From assembly GCA_037179385.1 (NCBI GenBank), contig CM074195.1:11507887-11571886 (forward strand): 64,000 nucleotides of DNA. Reading direction: 5' to 3'. The translations under genes and the position numbers were made by a program. Below are positions 1-10,689 of the stretch, piece by piece. Within the stretch, counting starts at the first letter, position 1; each line of letters starts with the position of its first letter. The notes under the pieces are model-generated. The model did not search any database. It saw nothing but the letters and a program-made list of their open reading frames with translations, and had not been told where the DNA came from. This stretch comes from Holothuria scabra (lineage: Eukaryota; Echinodermata; Holothuroidea; Aspidochirotida; Holothuriidae).

Positions 1-21
1 AATGCAAGAAATCAGAGAGTG

Positions 22-202
22 GTAAGTTTGATCATTTTATTGTAAATCAATTAATCTTCTTTCGAACTAGTAACATTAATTGAACATAACGTATCATACA
101 GCTCTGTCATCGGGTCATCAAATGGGTTAGTCTATACATCCTATAACTTCGCCATGAAATCATGAAATGAGTGTCTACGCCACTTATCTTTCCTCCTTTC
201 AG
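22..202 (+). other. 5'UTR intron of GPCR copy 1
   Basis: A GTAAGT donor follows GAGAGTG at 21, and the acceptor TCCTCCTTTCAG ends at 202, 33 bases before the ATG. The same donor, acceptor and flanking exon sequence recur upstream of copy 2. The 3' end of the noncoding exon (1-21) is visible; its start lies outside the window. Confidence 0.7.
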
Positions 203-235
203 GTCGTTCTAGAGTAAAACTAAATACCTTTCAAG

Positions 236-1288
236 ATGGCGTACATGTTTGATGACTATTCAGCTCAACAGATTATTGTTTCTATTCTTGCCTGCATTGC
301 TGCCATCACTGGTATCTTTGGCAACATACTTGTTTTAGTCGCCATCGGTTTGTCGAAGAAATTACGAAATACTACAAATGCGTTCGTCACTAGTCTTGCA
401 GCATGCGACCTCATCACTTGCCTTACCATACCATATCACATGGCTACAATTCTTGGTGATCCTTCTAAAAGTCTTGGAGCCTGCAAATTTTTCGCTGGTG
501 TTTTAATATCAACCCAGATAGTTTCTCTGATTACACTAAGCCTAATTGCTGTACTTCGAGCATGCAAAGTACGAGCAGTGACCCGTCATGTTCCAATTAA
601 CAGCTGCCTGGCACGAGTATGCAGCTGTATAGATGTACACACCTTCGACAGAATTTACACCAAACGAAACGTCGGAGTGATGATAGTTTTTTCTTGGATT
701 GTCCCTTTTTTAGCAGTCTTCGTTTCCTCCATTACGGGATGGGCAACACTAGGCTACAACGAAAAGTATAATATTTGTATGATAGAGGCCAGAGATTCTA
801 GGATTCCTAGCTTTGTAGCTGGAATAGTGGTCGTCATTCCATCTTTAGTCATTATCCTTACTTGTTACGCATTGATCTTCTCACACATGCGTAAGTATTA
901 TGCTGAGTCCAAGGTACCAGTGCCATCAATTACTGGAGCAAAGTCGACGGACAACAACGATCCCGACCAACATCCCTCCACAGAGTCAAACGAAAAGCCG
1001 ATATCAACAAGGAAAAACACTGAAAACAACTATTTTTCTGTACGATCAAAACTGGAAAGTAGAACTAATCGCATTTTATTTCTCGTGGTGTGCATTTTCT
1101 TTATATCTATCTTACCATTCTGCATAGCGATAATTAGTCCTAATATCTATGCAGCTATTCCTTGGTTTGTTGTTCTATTGATGTCAAACAGCACCATCAG
1201 CCCTATCATATACGGCCTTCTTGATCAACAGTTTCAGAAAGTTTTCAAGAACATTCTCAGATGTAAATTTTTAAGCATTATTCGCTAG
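236..1288 (+). CDS. Class A (rhodopsin-like) GPCR, tandem copy 1
   Basis: A 350-residue seven-transmembrane receptor in one coding exon; it would act in the plasma membrane through heterotrimeric G proteins, ligand unknown. Visible landmarks: GN at 29-30 (N1.50), LAxxD at 54-58 (D2.50), C83 before TM3 with a partner Cys at 181, W154 and P157 in TM4, P202 and Y211 in TM5, P294 in TM6, and S-P-I-I-Y at 322-326 in TM7. Two canonical motifs are altered: the DRY position reads L107-R108-A109, and the CWxP tryptophan is Ile (SILP, 291-294). NPxxY reads SPxxY. The third intracellular loop (about 220-275) is long and polar. The GYNEKYNIC second loop recalls melatonin-receptor/moody/GPR84-like receptors, which is a weak family impression. 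The ATG is chosen because copy 2 starts identically. Its TAG stop corresponds to a sense GAG codon in copy 2. Confidence 0.93.
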   Translation: MAYMFDDYSAQQIIVSILACIAAITGIFGNILVLVAIGLSKKLRNTTNAFVTSLAACDLITCLTIPYHMATILGDPSKSLGACKFFAGVLISTQIVSLITLSLIAVLRACKVRAVTRHVPINSCLARVCSCIDVHTFDRIYTKRNVGVMIVFSWIVPFLAVFVSSITGWATLGYNEKYNICMIEARDSRIPSFVAGIVVVIPSLVIILTCYALIFSHMRKYYAESKVPVPSITGAKSTDNNDPDQHPSTESNEKPISTRKNTENNYFSVRSKLESRTNRILFLVVCIFFISILPFCIAIISPNIYAAIPWFVVLLMSNSTISPIIYGLLDQQFQKVFKNILRCKFLSIIR

Positions 1289-1441
1289 ATGATGCCAATG
1301 TACATCTCCTTTTTCTGCAAGGGGTCACGGTGAGGAGTCCACTATAGGATTAATAGATGTATTTTAATCGTTTTCGATCAAAAATGTTTCTCAAATTATG
1401 AAACGTCTGTGTGAGCTTGGCGCACTTTTAAAAAAAATTTC

Positions 1442-1571
1442 AGACCCAAATTTATGTTTGATATGTTAAGGAGGAGCATATTCTAAATTCTGGTGAAAGT
1501 TCCATTCATTTCCCATGTTCGGTTCTCAAAATATTTGCAATTGAAGTTGACACACATTCTGTGAAAATAAA
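1442..1571 (+). repeat. Solo arm of a foldback element; holds an AATAAA
   Basis: This stretch matches the left arm of the foldback element at 20888-21429, including the ATGTTCGGTTCTC and GAAGTTGACACA words. It lies in the 3' flank of GPCR copy 1, and AATAAA at 1566-1571 at its end could serve that gene as poly(A) signal. Confidence 0.6.
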
Positions 1572-3317
1572 TCATTGGCCAACAATGTGAAACCATTACA
1601 TGACGCCTTTTGCTTAAATTTTATTCTACGTAGAAATTTTTCATATTCAATTGCTATGTTCCTCTTTAACATAAAATAAATCTGGCTCTTCACTACTCTT
1701 TTCATCGTCTGTTCTGTCGACACCGGTATGGAAAAATCAATCACAAATAGTCCCCGGACTCTCAAATTTTCTCTCGATCTGGGCGCTTCACACTTCACCT
1801 CAATGTTGTCCTTTACCACTATCTTCTGGTAACAACTTTCCGAGAAGCACGGCGACAGAAGTTAAAGCTATGAACGAATCATCAGTTGTTTTTGCAGTTA
1901 CACTGTCTCGTTTCCCTTCGTTTTCTGATGCGACACCGCCTTGTTTTTGTTTCAGAATTAATGTGATTACTCATATAAATCATATAATGCTTTGCGAGCA
2001 ATTGTCTTTTTTTAATGAGTACCGCCGGTACATGGACTGAGACATGAATTTTGGAATTTTACTAATACTTTAACAAAGTTCCAAACAAAGACGGAAACTG
2101 TACAAATAAAGACTAAACCCTATTACAAATACATACACACAACGACAACAAATATTTACACGGACGGACACGGTGACGGTGGCACCCCCACCCCCAATCC
2201 TCTGTGTTAGAATCCCCATTCAATCACGACAGCGTGATAATGGAAACTCATGGGCCAGGTAAGCCTCCACACGTAAAAAGCGCGGCATTAGTGCTTGTCA
2301 TATAACCTCTGTAACTCTAATAGCATATGTTACATAATACTTGTAGATCAATTTAATCGGACAATGTCGCTTTTTAAAGCAAAGTTGGCATTTCGAGATC
2401 TCAGGTCATAATCTTGCGGATTTGAAGTAAAAACATGAGTGTAAAAATTGAATGCAAGTCACAACCTGGACTTAAAAGTACAAACAATGGTATTTATGTA
2501 AGAGAATGTATAACGAAAGTAAAAGTGATTATTTTATAGGGCAGATTTGAAATTAAAATCTTGTACTTGTTTGTATCGTAAATATATAAATGTAATGTAG
2601 TAACAGTAGATGAAGGAAGCTAAATGTTGAGTGGCCAGAATATGAAACCTAATTAAACAATGTTCTATTCACCGTTTATGTCTATGTACACCAAATTAAA
2701 ATTCCTGTACATATTTGGAAGTGTCCAAGATTAGTTATGCATTTGTTCTTTCGGTGTGAAAGCTGCCGTTCAAATATATTTCATCACTGGGTCCATCGTC
2801 TTAGCTTGTGTTGTAAAGTTAAACAGCTCGTTGGTTTCATCTGTGTTAGATGTAAAAGTTTACGGTAAGTGCAAACCTTTTTTACCTCACGATATCAGTC
2901 CTAAACATTGCGAGATTTATCAAAAGTAACATAAGTTAACGGGATCAACTGAGACAACAAAGACGGAGGTCAGGAGGGGGGACTTAGACCCCACACCTTT
3001 TCAGCTGTGCGCATTTTGGGTCGCCTTAAACTGCTCAGGACTTTATTTTCTTTAACATATTGAGCTGCTTTGATCATTAGTCTCCTCAGTTCAGAATTGG
3101 TTCCACGGTCAAGAATGTTGGACCTATAAATGAATTCAGGGCAGTTGTATATTCACTAACGCAGAACAATGCTACCATTTGTGACACACTTAAATATTAA
3201 AGTTCAATTCTGGAGCATATAGAAAAACGTTGTTCTTCCTCGCTTTCATGACAAATCTGCACAAGTAGGGCTTCTGCGGTTTCGTTCACAATAGGCACTT
3301 ATTTGTAGAAACAGTTT
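1572..3317. other. Unassigned intergenic DNA
   Basis: No convincing gene is seen. AT-rich sequence with short ORFs only. A 48-codon open frame from an ATG near 2740 ends at a GTAAGT donor at 2863, but it has no other support. Confidence 0.4.
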
Positions 3318-3545
3318 GTGATTAGACTAATCACGTAAGTCGAGAATATAAACTAATAATTCAATGATACTGGACTAGCTCACTAAGTTTCTGACAAATT
3401 TTAAAGAACACTGACTTAGTTTTTGACTAATATTGTTTAGTCTATTACTGAAAAATTATTCAGACATCATCAGAAACTCAAATGTGAGTATGAGTGACTA
3501 ACGTGATTTGTCAATTCAGACACAAGTCTGACTAATTTGTATTTA
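3318..3545. repeat. GACTAAT-word repeat element, copy A
   Basis: About 215 bases align with 9966-10185, most clearly over the ATTCAGACATCAT-like centre and the GTCAATTCAGACAC plus GACTAATTTGT right end. The words GACTAAT and ATTAGTC recur inside in both orientations. Confidence 0.6.
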
Positions 3546-4448
3546 AAGTGTTGATTTGTTATTTTGGACCTTTTCTCGATAGTCAATGTTTGTTTTTGAA
3601 ATGCCCATAGGAAAAGGGCGTGATTAAATTTTGCTCAACGCATCTCTCATCCTTTAATATATAGTGGCGAAATCTGGAAAGGTTATTCTCAAGCTCCTGT
3701 GGGTAAGAGGACTTCAAGATTGAAATTTGTGTTTTCCACTGCCGCATTTTCAGTAGGCAGCTCCTCGGAGGTGAACGAATTCCCTCTAAAATCCTCTAGC
3801 TACGCCTTTGCTTCTTATTGTTCGATTTTTCTTCTTTGTCTCAGTGGGGTGCGAGGAAATTTTAAGGTGGAATACTAATGTCGCAACTGAAATACACTAT
3901 GGAGTCCCCTTATTACCTAGGTAAAAAAGTAAAAATAGAGCTGTGATTACACGATGTTTGCGGGCGGTCTAAGGGGAAGAGACATCTTTTACATTTTTTG
4001 CGTTTTGAAGACAGCTGAGACGCAAAATGATGCTTGCTATATTTGAAATATTTTGAAAAATTTTAATTTGCATTTCGTGCCCTCGCTCGTTGCTCTGTCA
4101 GGGTTGGTTGGACTATACTACCGAGTTATTCCCCCTGGTACATCCAGAGGTATGAAGAAATTGCCCACGCTCACGCTACCGCTTTTCCTGGTGGAGTTTT
4201 TATTTTCAAGGCATTTTCATTTCTGAGTGTACAAGGTTCTTATCAGAAAGCTCTCATTACCTACGAACCCTACTCACATTGCAGAGAAAACAGGGACCGG
4301 TTCCTGGGTCATCTCAAGTGGAACGATGTATTTTCTTCCTGAGGAATTGATGGGGACATGTGTCCCCCTTCTCTCGGAAGATTCCTTACAGCCGTATCAA
4401 AATCCTCACAACTCCTTTTTAAATACTACTCAAATTACTAATACTTTC

Positions 4449-4700
4449 AGTGGCGTACGCAGGATTTCTCCGAAAGGAGGACCATGCAGTATGTTGAGTG
4501 ATCGCCTGTCTGGGGAGGGGTCGAAGGGGAGGGGGTGTCACCATCCCCTTTGAAAATGTTTGGCCTTTTTAAGGATCCTAGATGCAAAATGGTGCAATAT
4601 TTTCGACTAAGACAGAACAGTGTTAAAAGTTGAATCGTGGTGGTTCATGAGGATAAAACTGAAAATTTTGCGTCTTTACATGCAACCTAAAGCCATTAAC
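4449..4700. repeat. Dispersed G/C-run repeat
   Basis: It begins with AGTGGCGTACGCAGGATTT and runs through a G-rich then CCCCTTTGAAAAT-type segment into GATGCAA...GGTGCA. Similar blocks occur at 5530-5900, 19960-20080, 23190-23340, 29560-29650 and 37055-37190. No coding capacity is evident. Confidence 0.5.
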
Positions 4701-4840
4701 TCTACCTTTCGAAGTGAAATTTGTTTTTAAATGTGCATACTCTTAGGAGCCAACATAAAAGAACATCGATCGGCTTAGGCGAACGGGAGCATTTCAGTTT
4801 GCTGTTTTTTCGTGGCCACAAAACGTTACTTTCCTATAAA

Positions 4841-4932
4841 GACTGTCTAAGCGGAGCGCCACCATTAGTTGGCGAGGAGCATAGAGAAAATTCCGAAAAA
4901 TCAGACCCATCCGATGGCCGGAAATAGCATTT
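4841..4932 (+). repeat. GGAGCGCCACCA hairpin repeat, copy 1
   Basis: The shared core is CTAAGCGGAGCGCCACCAT, then TTGGCG..GGAGC, an AAAATTTT-like stretch and GATGGCCGGAAAT. GGCGC words pair across a short loop. Further copies lie at 5079-5170, 20601-20692 and 53731-53825, with a very diverged one near 62190-62290. Confidence 0.65.
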
Positions 4933-5078
4933 AACAGATTTATACGACGAATCTAACGAGTCGCTATCTTCTTTTGTCGTTTGCAATAAAATGCTCACTC
5001 CAAATAAGTTTCGAAAAACTGCAAAGTGATTAGAAAGTTAAGAAATACTTTGACCCGAAAAATGTATTTTGCCAGAAA

Positions 5079-5170
5079 GACTATCTAATCGGAGCGCCAC
5101 AATTGGTTTGCGCGGAGCGTAGAGAAATTTTGAAAAATCACGCCCATCAGATGGCCGAAAATTGCATTTT
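5079..5170 (+). repeat. GGAGCGCCACCA hairpin repeat, copy 2
   Basis: The same core as 4841-4932, only 240 bases downstream in direct orientation and ending in GATGGCCGAAAATTGCATTT. Confidence 0.65.
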
Positions 5171-5529
5171 CATGCTTGGAAAGAGAATCTAAACAATGTT
5201 TATGTTTAGCTTTTGTTTGCAATAACAAAAAAAAAATCAGCAACATGCTAAGTGATCAGAATATTACCACACAAAATGTAATACCACTATTTTATAAATG
5301 GTCTTGATTCTTTTCGGGGAAACTATACAACGGAGTTGAAAATATGCTGATGCTTCTCTATTGTGACTCTTGGTTTAATTCAAGATCAGCTGAATTGATG
5401 AAATTTCCTGTGACTGCTCAAAATCCCGATTGTAAATGACGTTACCCCTAACATCCCTTGCGTAATAAATAGCAAACTATTGCTCACCGAACCTGAGCTC
5501 TCCGTTTTCATGCCCCCGTCACTAACGTC

Positions 5530-5900
5530 TATGCCGACCGGGGAAGGAGTCTAAGGGATTGGCCCCTCCCTTTTAAGAATTCTTGTAAAAGTAGATGTCC
5601 TCAGAGGCAATCGGTGCCACCAGGGTGTTACAGAGTTTACCCTTTTCAAGTAAAATTTGCAATTTGACAAAATTTGTCTATTTCAAGGAATGAAAAATGG
5701 CATCACTGAGAGGGATTTCAGAGACAATCCTTCCCCTTTGAAAATTTTTGAAAAATTGGGTATCCTTACATGCAATCTTGTGCCACTTGTGCTACCTTTG
5801 GAAGTAAAATCTGCGTCAGTAAAGTAGGGCTACGAATTTTTAGGATCTTAAAAAATTGGCTTTGGTGAGGGGGGCATGACCCAATCCCCCCCCCCTTGTA
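5530..5900. repeat. Dispersed G/C-run repeat, two tandem partial units
   Basis: Two successive units share a CCCTTTGAAAATTTT-like segment, a CATGCAATC..GTGCCAC segment and an AAGTAAAATTTGC-like end. This is the same family as the block at 4449-4700. Confidence 0.5.
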
Positions 5901-7117
5901 CGTCACTGAATACTTTGTTTCCCCGTCCGCATTTATTTCTTTTAATGCACTGAGTATCACTGACATCTCAAATGTATTACATGATGAAACGTTCCGTCTT
6001 ACTTTTTGTTACATTCTCCTTCTCTGCCTGATTACCTCTTATCATCTCAGGGAGGAAATGAAGGCTCACTACACCCACACTTGATATAGTCACATTTCAC
6101 GTCTGATTAATTGATTGACAGTAACAGATATATTAAAATACACAAAAAGTTACGTAACATTTGAGGTTAGCTAACAGGTCACTCAAGCATGTGTTAATTG
6201 CCTTGCACACAGTGTGAACACAATGAAAGCATAGCTCATTTTAGTGCACAGATCATGTGACAAACTCAGATATCAGTTACACCCCACACCGCCTTTGATG
6301 TAATGGGGTGTCTATGTTGCTTTCTCAAGAAGAGACGTCACGGAATGTAACATTACTCATCGATCGACTAGATTATTTTACTTGTTCCTGTGTATAGATT
6401 CCGAAATGCAAAGCATGGGTTCCTTTTGCCTTCCCCTACTTTGAGAGGTCATGTTTTATGAAAACTGAAATGTATAACCCTGGACCATATGATTTCATTT
6501 ATATTTCGATATTTTGACTTTTGCGTAGTACCTCATATTGCTTATGAACCCAACCAAACGACAAACTTTGAAGACCGAAAGTAAAGAAAAAATTCTTATC
6601 AGTACTCTTGCCGAAGCTGTCTGTGTGAGAAGTCAAACGCTACCATTTCTGATTTTCATCTTTTATTGGAAGGAAAACTCACTGGCTCACCAACACGGAA
6701 TCGTGTATCGATGTTTAAATTCATTGATGCAATGTACAATACTGACACCTTTTACAATTCTATATCGTTAAGGATTAAACTGCATTTGTCGGTGCATCGT
6801 TTGTCCGAAAAACCGTCTAGACTCCAAGTTTGGGAAAATAACGGAAGCTGAAGACCTTCATTTTTCCCCCATTTGGAGAGTCGAGTGGATGGTTTTTTTC
6901 TCTTTCTTCCACCGAAAAGATGTTTTTTATTGGTTTACTTTCTCTAACATTGTGCCTGAGTTGTAGGTCTTGTAAGTTAATTGCGTTCGGTGCTCACACC
7001 GACACCGTGGTATAGCGTTCCATAAACTTGGTAACTAACTAAAGAACGTTTTATGTTCATGATCTGCGTGCAAACAGAGTGCAAACCTTAGCCGTCGTCA
7101 TTTTGTAAAAGATCTAT
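5901..7117. other. Unassigned intergenic DNA
   Basis: Only short ORFs without splice or motif support are present, and no repeat was recognised. Confidence 0.4.
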
Positions 7118-7370
7118 TAAAAGTTTCTCCGGCTCTGGTCGGGCTAAACCCAAAATTTGCCAACCAATGTAAATTAATGATTTACTTCCGGTGTTCTTGA
7201 AAATAAAGTGGTAACTGAAATTTTTGTGACGTCAAACCGACAAACAGCCTTTTTGTTGTAAAAGCTGTCTGTTGATGTGACGTCTGGAAATAATCAGAAT
7301 AAATTTAATTTTCGTAGTCCTTCAATACAAATTATAAATAAAACCAGGCTGGTAAATTTCACATGAGTTC
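7118..7370 (+). repeat. Truncated copy of the 16.05-kb foldback MITE
   Basis: Shares with 16053-16437 the CTCTGGTCGG, AATTTGCCAAC, GTAACTGA...GTGACGTCA.ACCGACAAA, GATGTGACGTC and AATTTAATTTTCG segments in order, but lacks the outer arms. Confidence 0.6.
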
Positions 7371-7704
7371 TTTCCTTCCAAATATGGGGAAGGTCTTCAA
7401 AAAAAAAAACAAAGAGGCTTAGTGGCTTAAAAGGGAAGTTTAAGCAAAAAATTATGAAATTGAAATTTCCATTTCAATAGTGCATGTATTTCTGAGATAT
7501 CAGTAAATGAAGTTACTAGATTTGTGCACCAAAGTTTATTTGAGGGCAGCAGAGGGTTATATCACTTCCCCACACTGACAAGGAATGACTTGTTCCCTTT
7601 TGTTTCTGTCTTATGTGTTGATCTTCCTGTCGGGAATGCAAAGTTTGTGAAGTTTCCCATGCAATCACATTCTGATAATATGGGATCTTTGGGGAGAAAA
7701 TAGA

Positions 7705-7835
7705 ATGTAGAGTTTAAAGAAAAACTAAAGACTATCCATTAATATGAGAAAATGATGTCATATGTGCTTGCTTCAAGTTCCCTTCTTGTTGAAAATGTGA
7801 CAACTTTACTTGCTCATATCTTCAGATTCACGCAA
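7705..7835 (+). repeat. Diverged partial copy of the 20.9-kb foldback element
   Basis: Matches the interior and right arm near 21215-21345 (AAAGAAAAAC.A, TCATAT.TGCTTGC..CAAGTTC, GTTGAAAATGTGACAACTT). It lies just upstream of the noncoding exon of GPCR copy 2. Confidence 0.45.
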
Positions 7836-7951
7836 CGGATTTCAATGCGAATTTCTCAAAAATGCTAAGAATAAGTACCTCTATACCAAATCAACACTCG
7901 ATATGAACTTTAATTGACCATTCTTTTAAAAATGTGAGAAATCAGAGAGTG

Positions 7952-8116
7952 GTAAGTTTGATCATTTTATTGTGAATCGATTAATCTTCTTTCGAACTCG
8001 TAACATTAATTGAATATAACGTATCATACAGCTCTGTGATCAAAAGGGTTTGTCTATACGTCCTATAACTTCGCCATGAAATGAGTGTCTACGAGACTTA
8101 TCTTTCCTCCTTTCAG
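7952..8116 (+). other. 5'UTR intron of GPCR copy 2
   Basis: The GTAAGT donor at 7952 and the pyrimidine-rich acceptor ending at 8116 match those before copy 1. The intron is 165 bases against 181 in copy 1, because of small deletions around 8040-8095. Confidence 0.7.
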
Positions 8117-8150
8117 GTCGTTCCACGGTAAAAACTAAATACCTTTCAAG

Positions 8151-9221
8151 ATGGCGTACATGTTTGATGACTATCCAGCTCAACAGATTATCGTTTCCAT
8201 TCTTGTCTGCATTGCTGCCATCACTGGTATCTTTGGCAACATACTTGTTTTAGTCGCCATCGGTTTGTCGCCAAAATTACGGAATGCTACAAATGCGTTC
8301 GTCACTAGTCTTGCAGCATGCGATCTCCTCACTTGCCTTACCATACCATATCACATGGCTACAATTCTTGGTGATCCTCCTAAAAATCTTGGAGCCTGCA
8401 AATTTTTCGCTGGTGTTTTGATATCAACCCAGATAGTTTCTCTGATTACACTAAGCCTGATTGCTATACTTCGAGCATGCAAAGTACGAGCAGTGACCCG
8501 TCATGTTCCAATTAACAGCTCCCTGGTACGAGTATGCAGCTGTATAGATGTACACACCTTCGACAGAATTTACACCAAACGAAACGTCGGAGTGATGATA
8601 GCGTTTTCTTGGATTGTCCCATTTTTAGCAGTCTTCGTTTCCTCCATTACGGGATGGGCAACACTGGGCTACAACGAAAAGTATAATATTTGTATGATAG
8701 AGGCCAGCGATTCTGGGATTACTAGCTTTGTAGCTGGAATAGTGGTTGGCATTCCATCTTCAGTCATTATCTTTACTTGTTACGCTTTGATTTTCTCACA
8801 CATGCGCAAGTATCATGCTCATTCCAAGGTCAGTCTAGCGCCATCAACTACTGGAGCAAAGTCGACGAACAACAACGCTCCCGACCAACATCACTCCACA
8901 GAGTCAAACGACAAGCCTACATCAAGAGGAAAAGATACTGAAAACAACCAATCTTCTCTGAGATCAGAATGGGAGGACAGAACTAATCTTACTTTATTCT
9001 TCGTGGTGTGCATTTTCTTTGTATCGATCTTACCATTCTGCATAGCGATAATTACTCCTAATATCAATGCAGCTATTCCTTGGTGTGCTGTGCTATTGAT
9101 GTCCAACAGCGCCATCAACCCCATCATATACGGCCTTCGTTATCCAGGTTTTCATGAGGTTTTCAAGAACATTTTCACATGTACATCTTTAAGCGTTATT
9201 CGCGAGATGATGCCAGTGTAA
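8151..9221 (+). CDS. Class A (rhodopsin-like) GPCR, tandem copy 2
   Basis: A 356-residue receptor, paralogue of the gene at 236-1288 in the same orientation about 7.9 kb downstream. It has the same landmarks: N30, D58, C83, L-R-A at 107-109 in place of DRY, W154, P202, Y211 and SILP in TM6. The TM7 motif is the canonical N-P-I-I-Y (323-327), unlike SPIIY in copy 1. By eye, residues 1-220 differ at about 18 positions (8%). From the third intracellular loop to the C-terminus about 40 of 130 differ (31%), with one inserted residue. It ends six codons later than copy 1 (EMMPV after the shared Arg). A poly(A) signal lies 53 bases past the stop. The near-identical upstream 217 bases suggest shared regulation. 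Confidence 0.94.
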   Translation: MAYMFDDYPAQQIIVSILVCIAAITGIFGNILVLVAIGLSPKLRNATNAFVTSLAACDLLTCLTIPYHMATILGDPPKNLGACKFFAGVLISTQIVSLITLSLIAILRACKVRAVTRHVPINSSLVRVCSCIDVHTFDRIYTKRNVGVMIAFSWIVPFLAVFVSSITGWATLGYNEKYNICMIEASDSGITSFVAGIVVGIPSSVIIFTCYALIFSHMRKYHAHSKVSLAPSTTGAKSTNNNAPDQHHSTESNDKPTSRGKDTENNQSSLRSEWEDRTNLTLFFVVCIFFVSILPFCIAIITPNINAAIPWCAVLLMSNSAINPIIYGLRYPGFHEVFKNIFTCTSLSVIREMMPV

Positions 9222-9273
9222 GCGATACGTTAACATCGAAATCGAATTCAACCTCAAAAACGTGTCCGATGGT

Positions 9274-9279
9274 AATAAA
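9274..9279 (+). promoter_or_regulatory. Poly(A) signal for GPCR copy 2
   Basis: AATAAA lies 53 bases after the stop codon of the second receptor, which fits a short 3'UTR. Confidence 0.5.
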
Positions 9280-9475
9280 GGGACAAAAACTTCAATTGCA
9301 ATGCGGTCCAGTTGGTCTCCTCCAGCAAATGAGCTAAACTGAAGCGACCTTTCAAGTCAGGGTAAATGATGTTGGGTTGGCTGCGGCCATTCGGTAGTTT
9401 TTATTAAAAAAGAGCACAAAAGTCCTGTTGTCCGATATGGAAATCAATCACAGAAAACAAAAACTAATAAAGATT

Positions 9476-9670
9476 GTACCTCTACTGACTAATTTTACTG
9501 ACTAGTAAATAAATTAGTCAGTAAGTTAGTCAGTGGATTAGTCATTGTTTCCCAACTAATCAGTTGATAAGTCGGGACCACATGGACTAATCTACTGACT
9601 TGTTTGTGACCACCGACTAGTCAACCGACTAATTAATTCTCCAGCCATTCAAATTAGTTAGTAGAGGCAC
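9476..9670. mobile_element. Palindromic MITE with GACTAAT words
   Basis: The ends GTACCTCTACTGACTAATTT and AAATTAGTTAGTAGAGGCAC are inverted repeats (18 of 20 match). The interior consists of many GACTAAT/ATTAGTC words in both orientations. No ORF. Related in word content to 3318-3545 and 9966-10185. Confidence 0.7.
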
Positions 9671-9965
9671 TACTCTAACTAAGGTTTTGTTTTCAGTGAT
9701 GTGTGTTTGACCCAGAATCTGTTAACCAGTATCTCAAAACGTGCTACTTCTTATGTATATAAGGTGATACATTGAAACATTGATAAGAGAAGCTACAAAC
9801 GGTGGAGGTTTGATGTAAACATTGCAAACCCTTTCCTCGACTCAAGACAGGAAAAGACACTTAAGGAACTAGATGCTTCATATTGTAGAGATAGACGCCC
9901 TTGATTTTGAAAGGGTTGATGACTATCTGACCACGATAAACACAAATAAGTCAAACAGTACCTGA

Positions 9966-10185
9966 ATGGAATAATCACGTTAGTCAACAATGATGACAAA
10001 TAGTTGACCAATATGTGACCTAGCTGAATAAGTCTCTAACAAATATTAAGCCTCCTTGACTAAGTTTTAACTGATATTCTTTATTCCATTACTACGAAGT
10101 TAGTCAGACATCATTACAAATTAGTCAAATATGAGTGACTTATGGTTAGTCAATTCAGACACCCCTTGACTAATTTGTGATTACA
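9966..10185. repeat. GACTAAT-word repeat element, copy B
   Basis: Diverged homologue of 3318-3545 in the same orientation, again downstream of a GPCR copy. Spacing from the receptor differs (0.75 against 2.0 kb), so a dispersed repeat is more likely than co-duplication. Confidence 0.6.
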
Positions 10186-10305
10186 GTGTATACTACCGGG
10201 GTTTTTATTCTACAAACTTGCAAGAAGAACGTCTTGAGGTGAAAAAATATCGATCATTTTCGTCATTTTCGTAAAAATGCAAATGTATCAAATCTGTCGT
10301 TTAGT

Positions 10306-10686
10306 CACGGACCTGGACAGAGCATGTAACGTGTACGTCCTATCCGTAGATGTTCGCTTCCGACTGGGACAAAAAAGGCGAACCAAGATGGCCGCCGTAA
10401 GCTTATAAATCGTCTGATTTGATGACGACTCTGTAATATTTTAAATAAAAGTTTAACTTGAATGGGAAAAAATATCATATTTCTGCAATACTTGTAGTGA
10501 TTTTGACCTTACCTTACCATATTTCAAAAATATTTCAACTTTCTTGCAAAATATTGTGATGTTCTTGAGCAAGTCCAACTTTCGCACAAAACTATGACAG
10601 ACGGCCATCTTGGTGCGCTTTTTCTCACAATACGGTAACGACAATAGACCGTACAGTATGCTCTGTCCATGTATAGGAAGTCCGTG
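10306..10686. mobile_element. MITE family CACGGAC, copy 1 (hAT-like TSD)
   Basis: The ends CACGGACCTGGACAGAGCAT and the reverse of ATGCTCTGTCCATGTATAGG..GTCCGTG are inverted. Further in, GGCGAACCAAGATGGCCG mirrors CGGCCATCTTGGTGCGC. Flanks CGTTTAGT and GGTTTAGT agree at 7 of 8 bases, as expected of an 8-bp hAT target duplication. About 80% identical by eye to 60646-61039. Non-coding. Confidence 0.8.
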
Positions 10687-10689
10687 GGT

